This document shows positions 15,332-24,111 of a DNA stretch of 64,000 nt, piece by piece. A model generated the notes under the pieces. The model had not been told where the DNA came from and searched no databases. It saw nothing but the letters and a program-made list of their open reading frames with translations. A program made the position numbers and the translations under genes. This DNA is from JBMNEH01 sp050948665 (GTDB lineage Bacteria; Bacillota; Clostridia; Christensenellales; UMGS416), in NCBI GenBank assembly GCA_050948665.1, contig JBMNEH010000001.1:1-64000 (forward strand), written 5' to 3'. Position 1 is the stretch's first letter; every line of letters starts with the position of its first letter.

Positions 15332-16492
15332 ATGAAGAAAGAGCCTGAGCATTTGTCCGACACGCATAAATCCCGCCGCAAGCCGGGACTTTGGATCGCG
15401 CTCGGCATTATCCTCCTGCTGCTGGCAGCCTTAGGACTGGCGGCGAATCATATATGGAACCTGTTGGAGGGCTTTCGCGTTCCCTCGGTATCCCCCGCGC
15501 CCGTAACGACCCCGGCCCCGGAAGAAACACCCGCCCCCTCACCGGAGCCGATCCCTTCTCCCACACCGGAACCCGATTTGCAGGAGGAGCCGGATACCAC
15601 CGCCGAGCCGGCGGACGCTGTCGTTCAGGAACGGGACGAATCCATTTATATCTATGTGCTTTACGGCGCGGACACACGGGATCCGCTTTATGACCTGGAC
15701 GGGAACACGGACACCGTGATCCTGCTGATACTGGACATGAAGCATCAAAAGCTCAAACTCATCTCCATCATGCGGGACACATTGATGGATGTGCCGGGCT
15801 GGACAGACGATATGAAGGTGACGGCGCTGGTACCCCGGACGGGAGTGGATAAAGCCATTTCCGTGCTGGAAACCACATTCGGCATACCGATAGACGGATA
15901 CGCGGCGGTGACCTTCTCGGGGGCAGCCCAGCTGATAGACATTGTAGGCGGTGTGGATGTCGAGATCGCCGACGCCCAGGAACTGGGGCACCTGAACGGG
16001 AATTTATCCGAGCTGTGCCAGGAGGTGGGCGGAGACCCGGCGGATTATCCTCCGGTTGCCGACTTCGGTCTCCAGCGCCTCAACGGCCAGCAGGCGCTGG
16101 CGTATATGCGGATCCGCCACTACGGCCACGGGGACTATCAGCGCACCGAGCGGCAGCGGGCAGTCCTCATCTCCGCTTTCCGCGGGGTCAGCGACGCATC
16201 CCTGGGGCAGATGTATAAAATGCTGATCCAGATGCAGGGCTATGTCAGCACCAACCTTTCGGTTCCGGATATGATCCGTGCCGCCACCCGGGTATACAAG
16301 CTCCGCGGCTGTGAGACCGAGACCCTCCGGATCCCGCTGGACGGCGCTCATTATATGGGTAAATACAACGGCTCCTCGGTGTTGATCATGTCGGTGAAGA
16401 AAAATGCCGCCGCGGTCCAGGAATTTATCTACGAGGGAGACGAGATCACCGCTAACCCCAAGCCTTCCCCGTCGCCCGCCCCGGTTCCCTGA
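15332..16492 (+). CDS. LytR-CpsA-Psr (LCP) family protein
   Basis: 386 aa, from the ATG at 15332 with GGGGAGG upstream. Layout: short basic cytoplasmic tail, one transmembrane helix (about residues 20-40), a Pro/Thr/Glu-rich linker (about 50-95), then the LCP domain (about 105-350) with the conserved LDGNTDTVILLIL, ISIMRDTLMDVPG (pyrophosphate-binding Arg/Asp), GGVDVEI and RIRHYGHGDYQRTERQ segments. LCP enzymes move lipid-linked teichoic acid or capsule glycans onto peptidoglycan outside the cell. It has its own promoter and terminator. Confidence 0.93.
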   Translation: MKKEPEHLSDTHKSRRKPGLWIALGIILLLLAALGLAANHIWNLLEGFRVPSVSPAPVTTPAPEETPAPSPEPIPSPTPEPDLQEEPDTTAEPADAVVQERDESIYIYVLYGADTRDPLYDLDGNTDTVILLILDMKHQKLKLISIMRDTLMDVPGWTDDMKVTALVPRTGVDKAISVLETTFGIPIDGYAAVTFSGAAQLIDIVGGVDVEIADAQELGHLNGNLSELCQEVGGDPADYPPVADFGLQRLNGQQALAYMRIRHYGHGDYQRTERQRAVLISAFRGVSDASLGQMYKMLIQMQGYVSTNLSVPDMIRAATRVYKLRGCETETLRIPLDGAHYMGKYNGSSVLIMSVKKNAAAVQEFIYEGDEITANPKPSPSPAPVP

Positions 16493-16498
16493 CCCTTC

Positions 16499-16522
16499 GC
16501 CCGCCTGACCGGCGGGCTTTTT
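16499..16522 (+). terminator. Rho-independent terminator after LCP gene
   Basis: GCCCGCC and GGCGGGC around TGACC, then T5. Confidence 0.88.
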
Positions 16523-16546
16523 CATCCCCGAAAAACTCATGCGCGC

Positions 16547-16573
16547 AAAAACAGACGGACGTCGTCCGTCTGT
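16547..16573 (-). terminator. Rho-independent terminator for the minus-strand acyltransferase-like gene
   Basis: ACAGACGGAC (16551-16560) and GTCCGTCTGT (16564-16573) form a perfect 10-bp stem with a GTC loop; the minus strand then has T5. Confidence 0.85.
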
Positions 16574-16665
16574 CATAGGTACCGCTCAATCGGCGGGCCA
16601 TAGGCCCGGAAGGAACTTCCCGGCGGCGCAAGCGTACCGTGTAGGCGGCCTCCGGAAGCCCCGGC

Positions 16666-17919
16666 TCAGATTTGGGGGGATTCGAACAAAGCGGCAGCCT
16701 CCCGATTTTTCTCTTTCCGCATACGGTACAGCACATTCACGGCCTGGGATACCTTGGCAGCCGGAAGAGAAGCGGGCAGCGTCACCCGGTAGGTATCCGT
16801 CAGGGTAGAAATCTGTATCTGCTGTCTTTCCCCGGCATAAGAAACATAGACCCCCCGAAGAGACGCGGCCTCCCAATACAAAACGGTTTGCTCCTCTCCC
16901 AGTTCTCCCTCAATCATCAGGCCCTCCGTCCCCAGCACAAACTGCGCCGGCACCTCCGGACCGAAGCCGGCGCTGCCGGTCATGCCGGCAACCCGCACCG
17001 GAACCTCCAGACTGAGGGAATCCGGTGCCTGCCGAAGCATGGCAGCCTGCCAGTCTCCCCAATCCGTCACCCGGGAAAACATCGTTTCCCCCGTTTCCGC
17101 TTCCAGTCTGCCCGAGGGGGTAAGCTCCCAGCGTTTACCGCAGGCAATGCAGCGCAGTGTATCCCCCCGGGAGTTCATGCGTTCCTCGCCGCACACCGGG
17201 CATTTGTACAGCACACGATGCAGCCCCTCGGCGCGGCGGGGGCTGCGCAGTTGTATATGATTCTCCTCCTGCCAGGCAAAATCGTCGTAGCGGAGCGCCA
17301 GGCGGATACGCCGGGTCATTTCATCCGGGGAAAGCCGGGCAACCTCCTCCCGGGTGATGATTTCGGTCGCCCGGGCGAACACAGGACAGGATACCGACCG
17401 TTCCCGCCAAATCGGCCGCCGGAGATAGAGCCCGTCAAAACAAACCGCTACCACCGGCACCCCCAGCATCCGGGCAACCCGTCCCCAGGAAGAGGAAACC
17501 GTCTCTTCCCGGCCGTAAAGCGAACATCCCGAGTCAGGGGAAACCGCCACCGGGCGGCAAAACTCCCCTACTGCCCGAGAAAGATGCCGTATCAGGCGAA
17601 TATCCTGGGTGTACCGCCGTACGCCGATCGCCCCGGTTTCCCGGAGCATTTCCTCCCGGCCGATAAAAAACTCCAGCGGAGCCGCAAAATACAGAGGATG
17701 GGGGAATATCAACGCCGCCATGGCGCGGAAAACCAGGGGGGAGGGGCTGTTCACCAGCACAAGACAGGGTTCCCGCAACTCCGCCATGCCCGACCAACGC
17801 ACCCGGTCCAACCGAAAACCCAGCCCCGCCAGCTTCTGCCGCAAAGATCCTGCCGCCGTGATCGGCAGGGGAGGCCGGTTCATATCAAATCTGGGATCCC
17901 CTTCGGAGACCTTTTTCAT
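16666..17919 (-). CDS. Divergent PlsC-like protein with C-terminal zinc ribbon
   Basis: 417 aa from the ATG at 17919, with GGGAGGCGGGAG upstream. Residues about 30-240 follow the lysophospholipid acyltransferase outline: ELREPCLVLVNSPSPLVFRAMA stands where the NHxxxxD motif should be and AVSPDSGCSLYG where FPEGxxS should be, so both catalytic motifs are altered. A zinc ribbon follows (YKCPVCGEERMN, then LRCIACGKRWEL; about 253-281), then a beta-rich domain to the end. Acyl transfer is doubtful; it may bind lipids. The gene is monocistronic with its own terminator. Confidence 0.55.
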   Translation of the reverse strand: MKKVSEGDPRFDMNRPPLPITAAGSLRQKLAGLGFRLDRVRWSGMAELREPCLVLVNSPSPLVFRAMAALIFPHPLYFAAPLEFFIGREEMLRETGAIGVRRYTQDIRLIRHLSRAVGEFCRPVAVSPDSGCSLYGREETVSSSWGRVARMLGVPVVAVCFDGLYLRRPIWRERSVSCPVFARATEIITREEVARLSPDEMTRRIRLALRYDDFAWQEENHIQLRSPRRAEGLHRVLYKCPVCGEERMNSRGDTLRCIACGKRWELTPSGRLEAETGETMFSRVTDWGDWQAAMLRQAPDSLSLEVPVRVAGMTGSAGFGPEVPAQFVLGTEGLMIEGELGEEQTVLYWEAASLRGVYVSYAGERQQIQISTLTDTYRVTLPASLPAAKVSQAVNVLYRMRKEKNREAAALFESPQI

Positions 17920-18081
17920 ACTCCCGCCTCCCTTCCCATGTTTCCCCTGTTGTAGCACAGAACAGAAGGATATGCAAATTAAAAATTCATTACGCCCAAA
18001 AATACCGTGGATTCCTGTGTCATTTTGCCGTGGCGCAGGTCCGCCCGCATATGATAAAATAATATTATCGGAGGATGCAAT

Positions 18082-19011
18082 ATGAATCAGGCATATTTAT
18101 TCGTTCATTTCCGGGAGAAGCGTACGCCGGATGGGGAACAGGTATACTTCTCCCTCAGCCGGGACGGTTTTGCATGGGAGGAGGTATATGGCGGACGCCC
18201 CGTGCTGGAGAGCCGGATGGGGGACGAGGGGGTCCGGGACTGTACGATCGCCCGCACCCCCGGGGGTTTTGTCATCGTCGCCACGGATCTATCCCTTTCC
18301 CGGCACATGCGGACAAAGTACGGGGGCTGGAAGGGAGTACGGGAGAGGGGCAGCCGTTCGCTGATGCTTTGGGAATCCCCCGATTTGCTCCATTGGGCAC
18401 CGCAGCGGGCCATTACTCCCGAGGATGATGGCTTTGGCTGCCTTTGGGCTCCGGATATACTCCGTGACCCGGCGGAAGGGGACTATCTGCTCCACTGGTC
18501 CTCCGCCCACAGCAGCAATGACTACGGACCGATGAAAATCTGGTACAACCGCACCCGGGATTTTCGGACATTCACGAAGCCCGCCGTGCTGTATGAAAAG
18601 GCGGACAGCGGCATCATCGACTCCGCCATGGCGGAAGAGGACGGAATATACTACCTTTTCGTTAAGAGCGAGGGCAACCCGGAAACCATTATCATGTTGT
18701 CTTCAGACAGCCCCACCGGCCCCTTTGCTCGGGTGACCGGGTTTGACCCGGAAATGGCCAAGCTCGAGCAGGGGCAATACGAAGCCCCCGCCGTAGTGCG
18801 GTTAGAGGACGGCCGGTGGTGCCTGTTTCTGGACTACTACGGTACTGTACATGAAAAGCAGGGTTATGTGCCCTTTATCGCGAACCGGCTGGAGGGGGGG
18901 CATTTCGTCCGGGCGGACGAATCCTTCTTCTTCCCCTACGGCTTTAAGCACGGCACCGTACTGGCCATTACCCCGGAAGAATACCACAGCGTGAAAAACT
19001 ATTATCAATAA
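18082..19011 (+). CDS. Glycoside hydrolase family 43-like protein (first of pair)
   Basis: 309 aa with no signal peptide. It shows the repeating blade pattern of five-bladed beta-propeller glycosidases: DCTIARTPGGFVIVATD, SPDLLHWAP, GCLWAPDILRDP (a GH43-type WAPD motif), DSAMAEEDGIYYLF and YEAPAVVRLEDGRWCLF. The EAP block near residue 234 matches the proton-donor region in GH43/GH117-type enzymes. Expected activity is removal of arabinose or xylose residues. The ATG follows CGGAGGATGCAAT, and the second GH43 gene starts 11 nt after its stop. Confidence 0.75.
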   Translation: MNQAYLFVHFREKRTPDGEQVYFSLSRDGFAWEEVYGGRPVLESRMGDEGVRDCTIARTPGGFVIVATDLSLSRHMRTKYGGWKGVRERGSRSLMLWESPDLLHWAPQRAITPEDDGFGCLWAPDILRDPAEGDYLLHWSSAHSSNDYGPMKIWYNRTRDFRTFTKPAVLYEKADSGIIDSAMAEEDGIYYLFVKSEGNPETIIMLSSDSPTGPFARVTGFDPEMAKLEQGQYEAPAVVRLEDGRWCLFLDYYGTVHEKQGYVPFIANRLEGGHFVRADESFFFPYGFKHGTVLAITPEEYHSVKNYYQ

Positions 19012-19022
19012 GGAGGTTGCAC

Positions 19023-19919
19023 ATGAAAAATCCCGTAATCCCTCAAAATGCCGGCGATCCCTATATCCTTAAAGACGGCGCGAACTACTACATGTCGGCT
19101 ACCGGCGGCGGCGACCGGAACAGGCCCGGCTTTGTCTGCTGGCATTCCACAGACCTGCAGAACTGGTCGGATCCGGTGACCATACTGGACTTCGCCGATG
19201 TATCCTGGGCGAAAAGCAAAGCCTGGGCGCCTTCCATGGTGGAGAAGGACGGATATTACTATTTCGCCTTCTGTGCCGACCAGCAGATCGGCATCGCCGT
19301 CTGTGACGCCCCTATGGGAACCTACAAAGACATTCTCGGACATCCCCTTGTTGCCAAGACTGATTACGATTTCCAGACCATCGACCCCTGTTTCCTGAAG
19401 GATGACGACGGTACGGTCTACCTGGCCTTCGGTCAGGGCAAGTGTATGATGAGCAAGATCCTTCTTTCCCCGAACTCCGCAAAATTCACCGGCCCGATGG
19501 TCTGCCTGTCCGATGGGATATACAGCCAGTTCTCCATATCACCCAAGCCGGAGAACAAGGCCATCTATAACGAAGCGCCCGATTTCATTAAAATAGGCGA
19601 CAGATACTTGTTCAGCTGGGCCATTTACGACGTGATGGACTACCGCTATGCCATGCGCTATGCCTGGTCCCACAATCCCATGGGCCCCTACATCATGCCC
19701 CTGGACTTTGACCACGACAATATCCTTCTCCAGGGCAGGCATGACATCACCGGCTGCGGTCACGCCTGCGTTACCGAATACCGGGGAGAGTATTACATCA
19801 CCTACGGCCGGCACAGAAAGAACCGCACGCAAGGCGGCTTCGGCCGGGAGATGTGCTGTGAAAAAATCACCTTCCTGGACGAGGATCACCTGATAGCGAT
19901 CCCCACCCGCAGCGAATGA
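19023..19919 (+). CDS. Glycoside hydrolase family 43 protein (second of pair)
   Basis: 298 aa from the ATG at 19023 with AGGAGG 6 nt upstream. Hallmarks: IPQNAGDPYILKDGANYYM (GDP, catalytic base Asp near residue 13), KAWAPSMVEKDGYYYF, QTIDPCFLKDDDG (pKa-modulating Asp) and IYNEAPDFIKIGDRYLF (NEAP, proton-donor Glu). These are the canonical GH43 alpha-L-arabinofuranosidase/beta-xylosidase positions. Absence of a signal peptide points to cytoplasmic processing of imported oligosaccharides. A strong terminator follows. Confidence 0.88.
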   Translation: MKNPVIPQNAGDPYILKDGANYYMSATGGGDRNRPGFVCWHSTDLQNWSDPVTILDFADVSWAKSKAWAPSMVEKDGYYYFAFCADQQIGIAVCDAPMGTYKDILGHPLVAKTDYDFQTIDPCFLKDDDGTVYLAFGQGKCMMSKILLSPNSAKFTGPMVCLSDGIYSQFSISPKPENKAIYNEAPDFIKIGDRYLFSWAIYDVMDYRYAMRYAWSHNPMGPYIMPLDFDHDNILLQGRHDITGCGHACVTEYRGEYYITYGRHRKNRTQGGFGREMCCEKITFLDEDHLIAIPTRSE

Positions 19920-19928
19920 TCCCTTTTC

Positions 19929-19958
19929 CCGCTCCGCCGGGCCACGGAGCGGTTTTTT
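19929..19958 (+). terminator. Rho-independent terminator after GH43 pair
   Basis: CCGCTCCG and CGGAGCGG with an 8-nt loop, followed by T6. Confidence 0.88.
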
Positions 19959-19986
19959 CTGCCTTGAAGCCCCGGGAAATTTTCGA

Positions 19987-20015
19987 TTTACCCCCGCCGG
20001 ACGCCATGTTATACT
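19987..20015 (+). promoter_or_regulatory. Promoter for the GNAT gene
   Basis: TTTACC, 17-bp spacer, TATACT (20010-20015). Confidence 0.7.
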
Positions 20016-20051
20016 GTAAATACGGAACGATGTGTATGAAAGGAAGATGAC

Positions 20052-20570
20052 ATGAGCGAAACCCGTGTTTGGATGCTTCGGGAAAATCTTGATTCTCTGC
20101 CGGAGGTTATTCTGCCGGAGGGATACCGCATCGCCTCTCCGGAAGAAACGACGGCGCCGGGCTATGAAACGCTCTGCCGGGGTATTTTCTCCCCGGATTT
20201 CACCTTTGCCGATAACATCGCCGGCAGAAAGGGCTATTGGCCGGGGGCGGAGACGGTACTGCTCCGGGCGGACGGAGGCACTGCCGCGGTGGCCACAGCG
20301 CTGTGCGGATATCCCGCGCCCCGGACGGGCTATCTCCATTATGTCGCGTCAGACCCGGCGGACAGGGGACGCGGGCTTGGCTATACGGTCAGCCTGATCT
20401 GTCTCCATAAAATGTGCGGACGAGGGATGACCTCCTGCCGGCTGGAGACCGACACCTTTCGTCTGCCCGCCATTATCACCTACCTCCGCCTGGGTTTCCG
20501 CCCCTACATCGTCGTTCCGGAGGAAGAAGCCCGTTGGCGGGAGGTCTCCAAACAGATCCGGCTCCCCTGA
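20052..20570 (+). CDS. GNAT family N-acetyltransferase
   Basis: 172 aa. The acetyl-CoA site (motif A) reads YVASDPADRGRGLGYTVSLICL near residues 97-118, followed by LETDTFRLPAIITYLRLGFRPY (motif B; the helix and GF turn). It carries its own promoter and GAAAGGAAGATGAC ribosome site. The acceptor substrate is unknown. Confidence 0.85.
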   Translation: MSETRVWMLRENLDSLPEVILPEGYRIASPEETTAPGYETLCRGIFSPDFTFADNIAGRKGYWPGAETVLLRADGGTAAVATALCGYPAPRTGYLHYVASDPADRGRGLGYTVSLICLHKMCGRGMTSCRLETDTFRLPAIITYLRLGFRPYIVVPEEEARWREVSKQIRLP

Positions 20571-20699
20571 CAGACAATTCCCTTCGGGGAAATACCCGCG
20601 GCAAATATCAAATCATCGGCGGCAGGAATTCAAATCAAGGCGGCGAAAGATAACAATGATAAGCTTTTCTCCATAACACAAAGAAAAGAGGGATAGGCT

Positions 20700-21221
20700 A
20701 TGAGAACCAACATTACCACCCGCCGCATCACATTGGATGAACGGACCGAGAGACTGACCAACAAGAAACTGGCCAAGCTTGACAAATTCTTCCCCGAAGA
20801 CACCATCGCTGAGGTACGCTTCTCCAGGGACAAACTGATGGAAATCTGCGAGATCACGATCCCCTTTGAAGGCCGGGTACTCCGGGCTGAGGTAACCGCC
20901 GAGGACGCTCTGACCGCTGTTGAGAGGTGCATTGCACGAATGGAGCGGCAGATCATTAAGTTTAAGACCAAGTTTGACAAGCGTCCACGGGGACAGCAGG
21001 AGCCGCCGCCGCCGGAAGAAAGGTTTGCCCATCAGCCCGTCCGCGTGGTGAAAACCAAAACATTCAGCAGCAAGCCCATCGATACCGAAGAAGCCGCCCT
21101 GCAGATGGACTTGCTGGGGCATGACTTCTTTGTCTTTATGAGCGCAGAAACCGGAAAGATCAGTGTGCTCTACCGCCGGAATGACGGCGACCTGGGCCTG
21201 CTTGAGCCGGAAAACGACTGA
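20700..21221 (+). CDS. hpf: Long-form ribosome hibernation promoting factor
   Basis: 173 aa. Residues 1-100 are the YfiA/HPF beta-alpha-beta-beta-beta-alpha domain (ITLDERTERLTNKKLAKLDKFF, EVRFSRDKLMEICEITI). A linker rich in Pro/Glu leads to the C-terminal dimerization domain (about 115-170: RVVKTKTFSSKPIDTEEAALQMDLLGHDFFVFMSAETGKISVLYRRNDGDLGLLEP). Long HPF dimerises two 70S ribosomes into inactive 100S particles in stationary phase. A terminator follows at once. Confidence 0.95.
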   Translation: MRTNITTRRITLDERTERLTNKKLAKLDKFFPEDTIAEVRFSRDKLMEICEITIPFEGRVLRAEVTAEDALTAVERCIARMERQIIKFKTKFDKRPRGQQEPPPPEERFAHQPVRVVKTKTFSSKPIDTEEAALQMDLLGHDFFVFMSAETGKISVLYRRNDGDLGLLEPEND

Positions 21222-21229
21222 GTACTATT

Positions 21230-21257
21230 GCGCCGCCGTAAAAAGCGGCGCTTTTTT
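21230..21257 (+). terminator. Rho-independent terminator after hpf
   Basis: GCGCCGC and GCGGCGC with an A-rich 8-nt loop, then T6. It ends only 16 nt before the GH4 start codon and abuts its ribosome site, so read-through would form the GH4 leader. Confidence 0.85.
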
Positions 21258-21273
21258 AGAGGAGGTTTCTTCC

Positions 21274-22602
21274 ATGGCACACAAAATTGTTTTTATCGGT
21301 GCGGGTTCGCTGACATTCACCCGGAATTTAGTGCGGGATTTGTTAACTTTTCCGGCCTTCGCTGACGCCGAACTGGCGTTGGTGGACATTAACCCTACCC
21401 ACCTTGCCCAGGCAAAAATGGCGGTGGAACACATCGTTGAAGCCGGGAACTACCCCGCCACCGTTACAGCTTCCACCGACCGCCGGGAGTTGCTTCCCGG
21501 AGCGGAGGGCGTAGTCAGCACCATACTCGCCGAGCCGGCGGAGGGCGTGGCGGTAGATTTGGGCATTCCGCTAAAATACGGCATTTCCACCAACATAGGA
21601 GATACCCGGGGCCCGCAGGGAATTTTCCGCTTCCTGCGCACCTGGCCGGTCATGCGGGAAATTCTCCTGGATATTGAAGAGCTTTGTCCCGAAGCCGTGT
21701 TCCTGAACTACACCAACCCCATGGCCATGCTTTGCCGCGCCATGCAGGAAACTTCCCCCGTCCGCGTCACCGGCCTCTGTCACAGTGTACAAGGCACGGC
21801 GGAGATGCTGGCCCGGTGGATCGGCGCTCCGATGGAAGAGATTTCCTATATCTGCGCCGGCATCAACCATCAGGCCTTCTACCTGGAATACAAGTGGAAC
21901 GGCAAGGATGCCTATCCCTTGATCCGGGAAGCCGTGAAACGGCCGGAGATTTATAACGAGGAGCAGGTGCGGAATGATATGTTCCGGCATCTGGGCTATT
22001 ATGTGACGGAATCCTCCGGTCATAACTCGGAGTACGTGGCCTGGTATCGGAAACGACCCGATCTGCTGGAAAAGTATTGTACCCACGGTACCGGCTGGAA
22101 CCCCGGCATCGGCGTCACCGAGGAAAGAATACAAAGACGGATTGACCGGGAGAATTACCGCACAAAGCTGCTTGAAGACTGGAAGGAGCAGGAGCTGGAT
22201 TTAAAGCGGGGGCATGAGTATGCCGCTTATATTTTCAACGCCTGCTTCGGAGACAACACCATGTTCCAGTTCAACGGCAATGTGCGCAACTTCGGGCTGA
22301 TCGACAACCTGCCCTACGGCGCCTGTGTGGAGGTGCCGGTGCTGGCTTCCCTCCACAGCATACAACCGATGCATGTGGGAGCATTGCCGCCCCAACTGGC
22401 GCTGCTGACCTCCATCTCCTCCCAGATTGAGGAAATGGCAGTAAAGGCCGCCTTCACCGGCGACCCGGAGTTGGTAGTACAGGCTTGCTTCTTCGACCCA
22501 CTGACCAGCGCTCTGTTGTCCCTGGAGGAAATTCGTTCCATGGTCACCGAGATGCTGGAAGCCGGAAAAGACTGGCTGCCGATGTTCAAGCATACCACCT
22601 AA
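21274..22602 (+). CDS. Glycoside hydrolase family 4 protein (alpha-galactosidase/alpha-glucosidase type)
   Basis: 442 aa from the ATG at 21274 with AGAGGAGG upstream; the longer frame would overlap hpf. FIGAGSLTFTRNLVRDL (residues 6-22) is the NAD-binding loop. LNYTNPMAMLC, then CHSVQGT (metal Cys; the CHSV tetrad is usually linked to alpha-galactosidase-type members) and GINHQAFYL (metal His) define GH4, whose NAD+/Mn2+ mechanism uses transient C3 oxidation. Substrate could also be an alpha-galacturonide or alpha-glucoside. Cytoplasmic, monocistronic, with a terminator downstream. Confidence 0.9.
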   Translation: MAHKIVFIGAGSLTFTRNLVRDLLTFPAFADAELALVDINPTHLAQAKMAVEHIVEAGNYPATVTASTDRRELLPGAEGVVSTILAEPAEGVAVDLGIPLKYGISTNIGDTRGPQGIFRFLRTWPVMREILLDIEELCPEAVFLNYTNPMAMLCRAMQETSPVRVTGLCHSVQGTAEMLARWIGAPMEEISYICAGINHQAFYLEYKWNGKDAYPLIREAVKRPEIYNEEQVRNDMFRHLGYYVTESSGHNSEYVAWYRKRPDLLEKYCTHGTGWNPGIGVTEERIQRRIDRENYRTKLLEDWKEQELDLKRGHEYAAYIFNACFGDNTMFQFNGNVRNFGLIDNLPYGACVEVPVLASLHSIQPMHVGALPPQLALLTSISSQIEEMAVKAAFTGDPELVVQACFFDPLTSALLSLEEIRSMVTEMLEAGKDWLPMFKHTT

Positions 22603-22604
22603 AG

Positions 22605-22632
22605 GAAAAGGGGCGGTTCTCCGCCCCTTTTC
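22605..22632 (+). terminator. Rho-independent terminator after GH4 gene
   Basis: GAAAAGGGGCGG and CCGCCCCTTTTC around a TTCT loop. Confidence 0.85.
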
Positions 22633-22771
22633 TTTGCCATAGAAATCACCCGGTTCATCGGGCCCACGGTTGCGTCCTGCCTGAAGCAACGCGCTCTCCT
22701 TGGTAAAGCGGCTTCCTTGCCATGGGCGATGCCGTGGTATCCTTTTTACGGAAATAACGGAGGGAACAGCT

Positions 22772-23887
22772 ATGCGGGAATTTGGTGTGGGAGTCATCGG
22801 ATGGGGGTTTATGGGAAAAACCCATACCTATGCACTGCGAACACTGGAACAATTCTACAGTCCCCTCCCTTTCGGGATAAAGCTCCGCGGGGTTTGTTCC
22901 CGCCGGCAGGAAAAGGCGGAAGAAGCGCTTTCCCTGGGCTTTGCCTTTGCTGCGGCGGACTATCGGGAGCTGCTGGCCGACCCGGAGACGGACGCTGTAC
23001 ACATATGTACCCCCAACGCTGAGCATTATTCCATGTTCATGGACGCGCTGGCGGCGGGGAAAGCGGTGTGCATCGATAAGCCCCTGGCGGACACCGGCGC
23101 GCGCGCCGCGGAAATGGCAGCCGCGGCCGCAGCCTTCGGCATACCCTGTCAGATGCAGATGAACAACCGGTTTTACCCCAACGTTCTTTATGCCCGGGAG
23201 TGGATAGACGCCGGAAACCTGGGAGAAGTGCTGTCCTTCCGCGGTGTGTACCTTCATTCCGGCTCGGCTGATCCGAAAAAACCCATGGGCTGGAAGCAGG
23301 ACGCCGCCCGGGCAGGCGGCGGTGTCCTGCTGGATTTGGGTACGCATCTGGTGGATATCGCCCGCTGGCTGATGGGGGATTTCGCGGAAATCAATTACTC
23401 TCAACGTGTACTTTACCCTGCCCGGCCGGACGGGCAGGGCACGCTGCGACAGGTGACCGCCGAAGACCACGCCATACTCCTGGTACGGCTGCCCAACGGC
23501 GCCCTCGGCACACTGGAAGCCAGTAAAATTGCCGTTGGCCATGATGACAGTCTGACATTGGAAATTCACGGGACAAAGGGAGCCGTACAGCTGTCCCTGG
23601 CTGACCCTAACACGGTTTGGATCTTCAACGCGGACAGGCCGGAGAAGGAGTCCAACGGTTTTACCGCCGTTCGTACCACCGGCCGCTTCCCGCCTCCCGG
23701 AGGAGGCTTCCCCTCCTACAAAAACAGTATCGGCTGGCTGCAGGGACATGTGCACAGCATATATTCCTTCTATGCGGCAATGGCCGCGGGGATCCTCCCG
23801 CAGCCCGACGCGGCGGAGGGCGCCGCGGTACAGGCAATACTCCAAGCCGCTTATGATCACCGGGAGAAGGGATGGGTCTCGCTATAA
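22772..23887 (+). CDS. Gfo/Idh/MocA family NAD(P)-dependent oxidoreductase
   Basis: 371 aa from the ATG at 22772, preceded by CGGAGGGAACAGCT. VGVIGWGFMGKTHTYAL (residues 6-22) is the Rossmann loop; VHICTPNAEHY and VCIDKPLADT (the conserved KP with its catalytic Lys near residue 96) follow; GGGVLLDLGTHLVDIARWLMG carries the catalytic Asp/His. These enzymes oxidise or reduce cyclitols and sugars such as myo-inositol or glucose-fructose derivatives. The neighbouring GH4 gene suggests a sugar substrate, but a terminator lies between them. Confidence 0.9.
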   Translation: MREFGVGVIGWGFMGKTHTYALRTLEQFYSPLPFGIKLRGVCSRRQEKAEEALSLGFAFAAADYRELLADPETDAVHICTPNAEHYSMFMDALAAGKAVCIDKPLADTGARAAEMAAAAAAFGIPCQMQMNNRFYPNVLYAREWIDAGNLGEVLSFRGVYLHSGSADPKKPMGWKQDAARAGGGVLLDLGTHLVDIARWLMGDFAEINYSQRVLYPARPDGQGTLRQVTAEDHAILLVRLPNGALGTLEASKIAVGHDDSLTLEIHGTKGAVQLSLADPNTVWIFNADRPEKESNGFTAVRTTGRFPPPGGGFPSYKNSIGWLQGHVHSIYSFYAAMAAGILPQPDAAEGAAVQAILQAAYDHREKGWVSL

Positions 23888-24111
23888 AAGCGGAACGGAA
23901 ACCGGGCTGATGACCCGTACTTGCAAACCCGCCGCGCTTTGGGGCCGCGGCCGGGTATTTTCGCGCAGGCAGAATGCAGAGAAAAAAAAGACACGGGCGC
24001 CTCAGGACGATATCCGGGGGAAAGATACTAAATAATTCCTAATCCCCAGTAAAATATTCGCATCCTCCCGAAAGCCGTCCCGTTACAATAGAACTGTCAG
24101 GAGGATTTTTT

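Noticed and set aside
16676..16700. GATTCGAAC-like bases near 16680 as a tRNA T-arm
   Set aside because: No acceptor, D-arm or anticodon stem can be built around it, and it lies inside a coding region.
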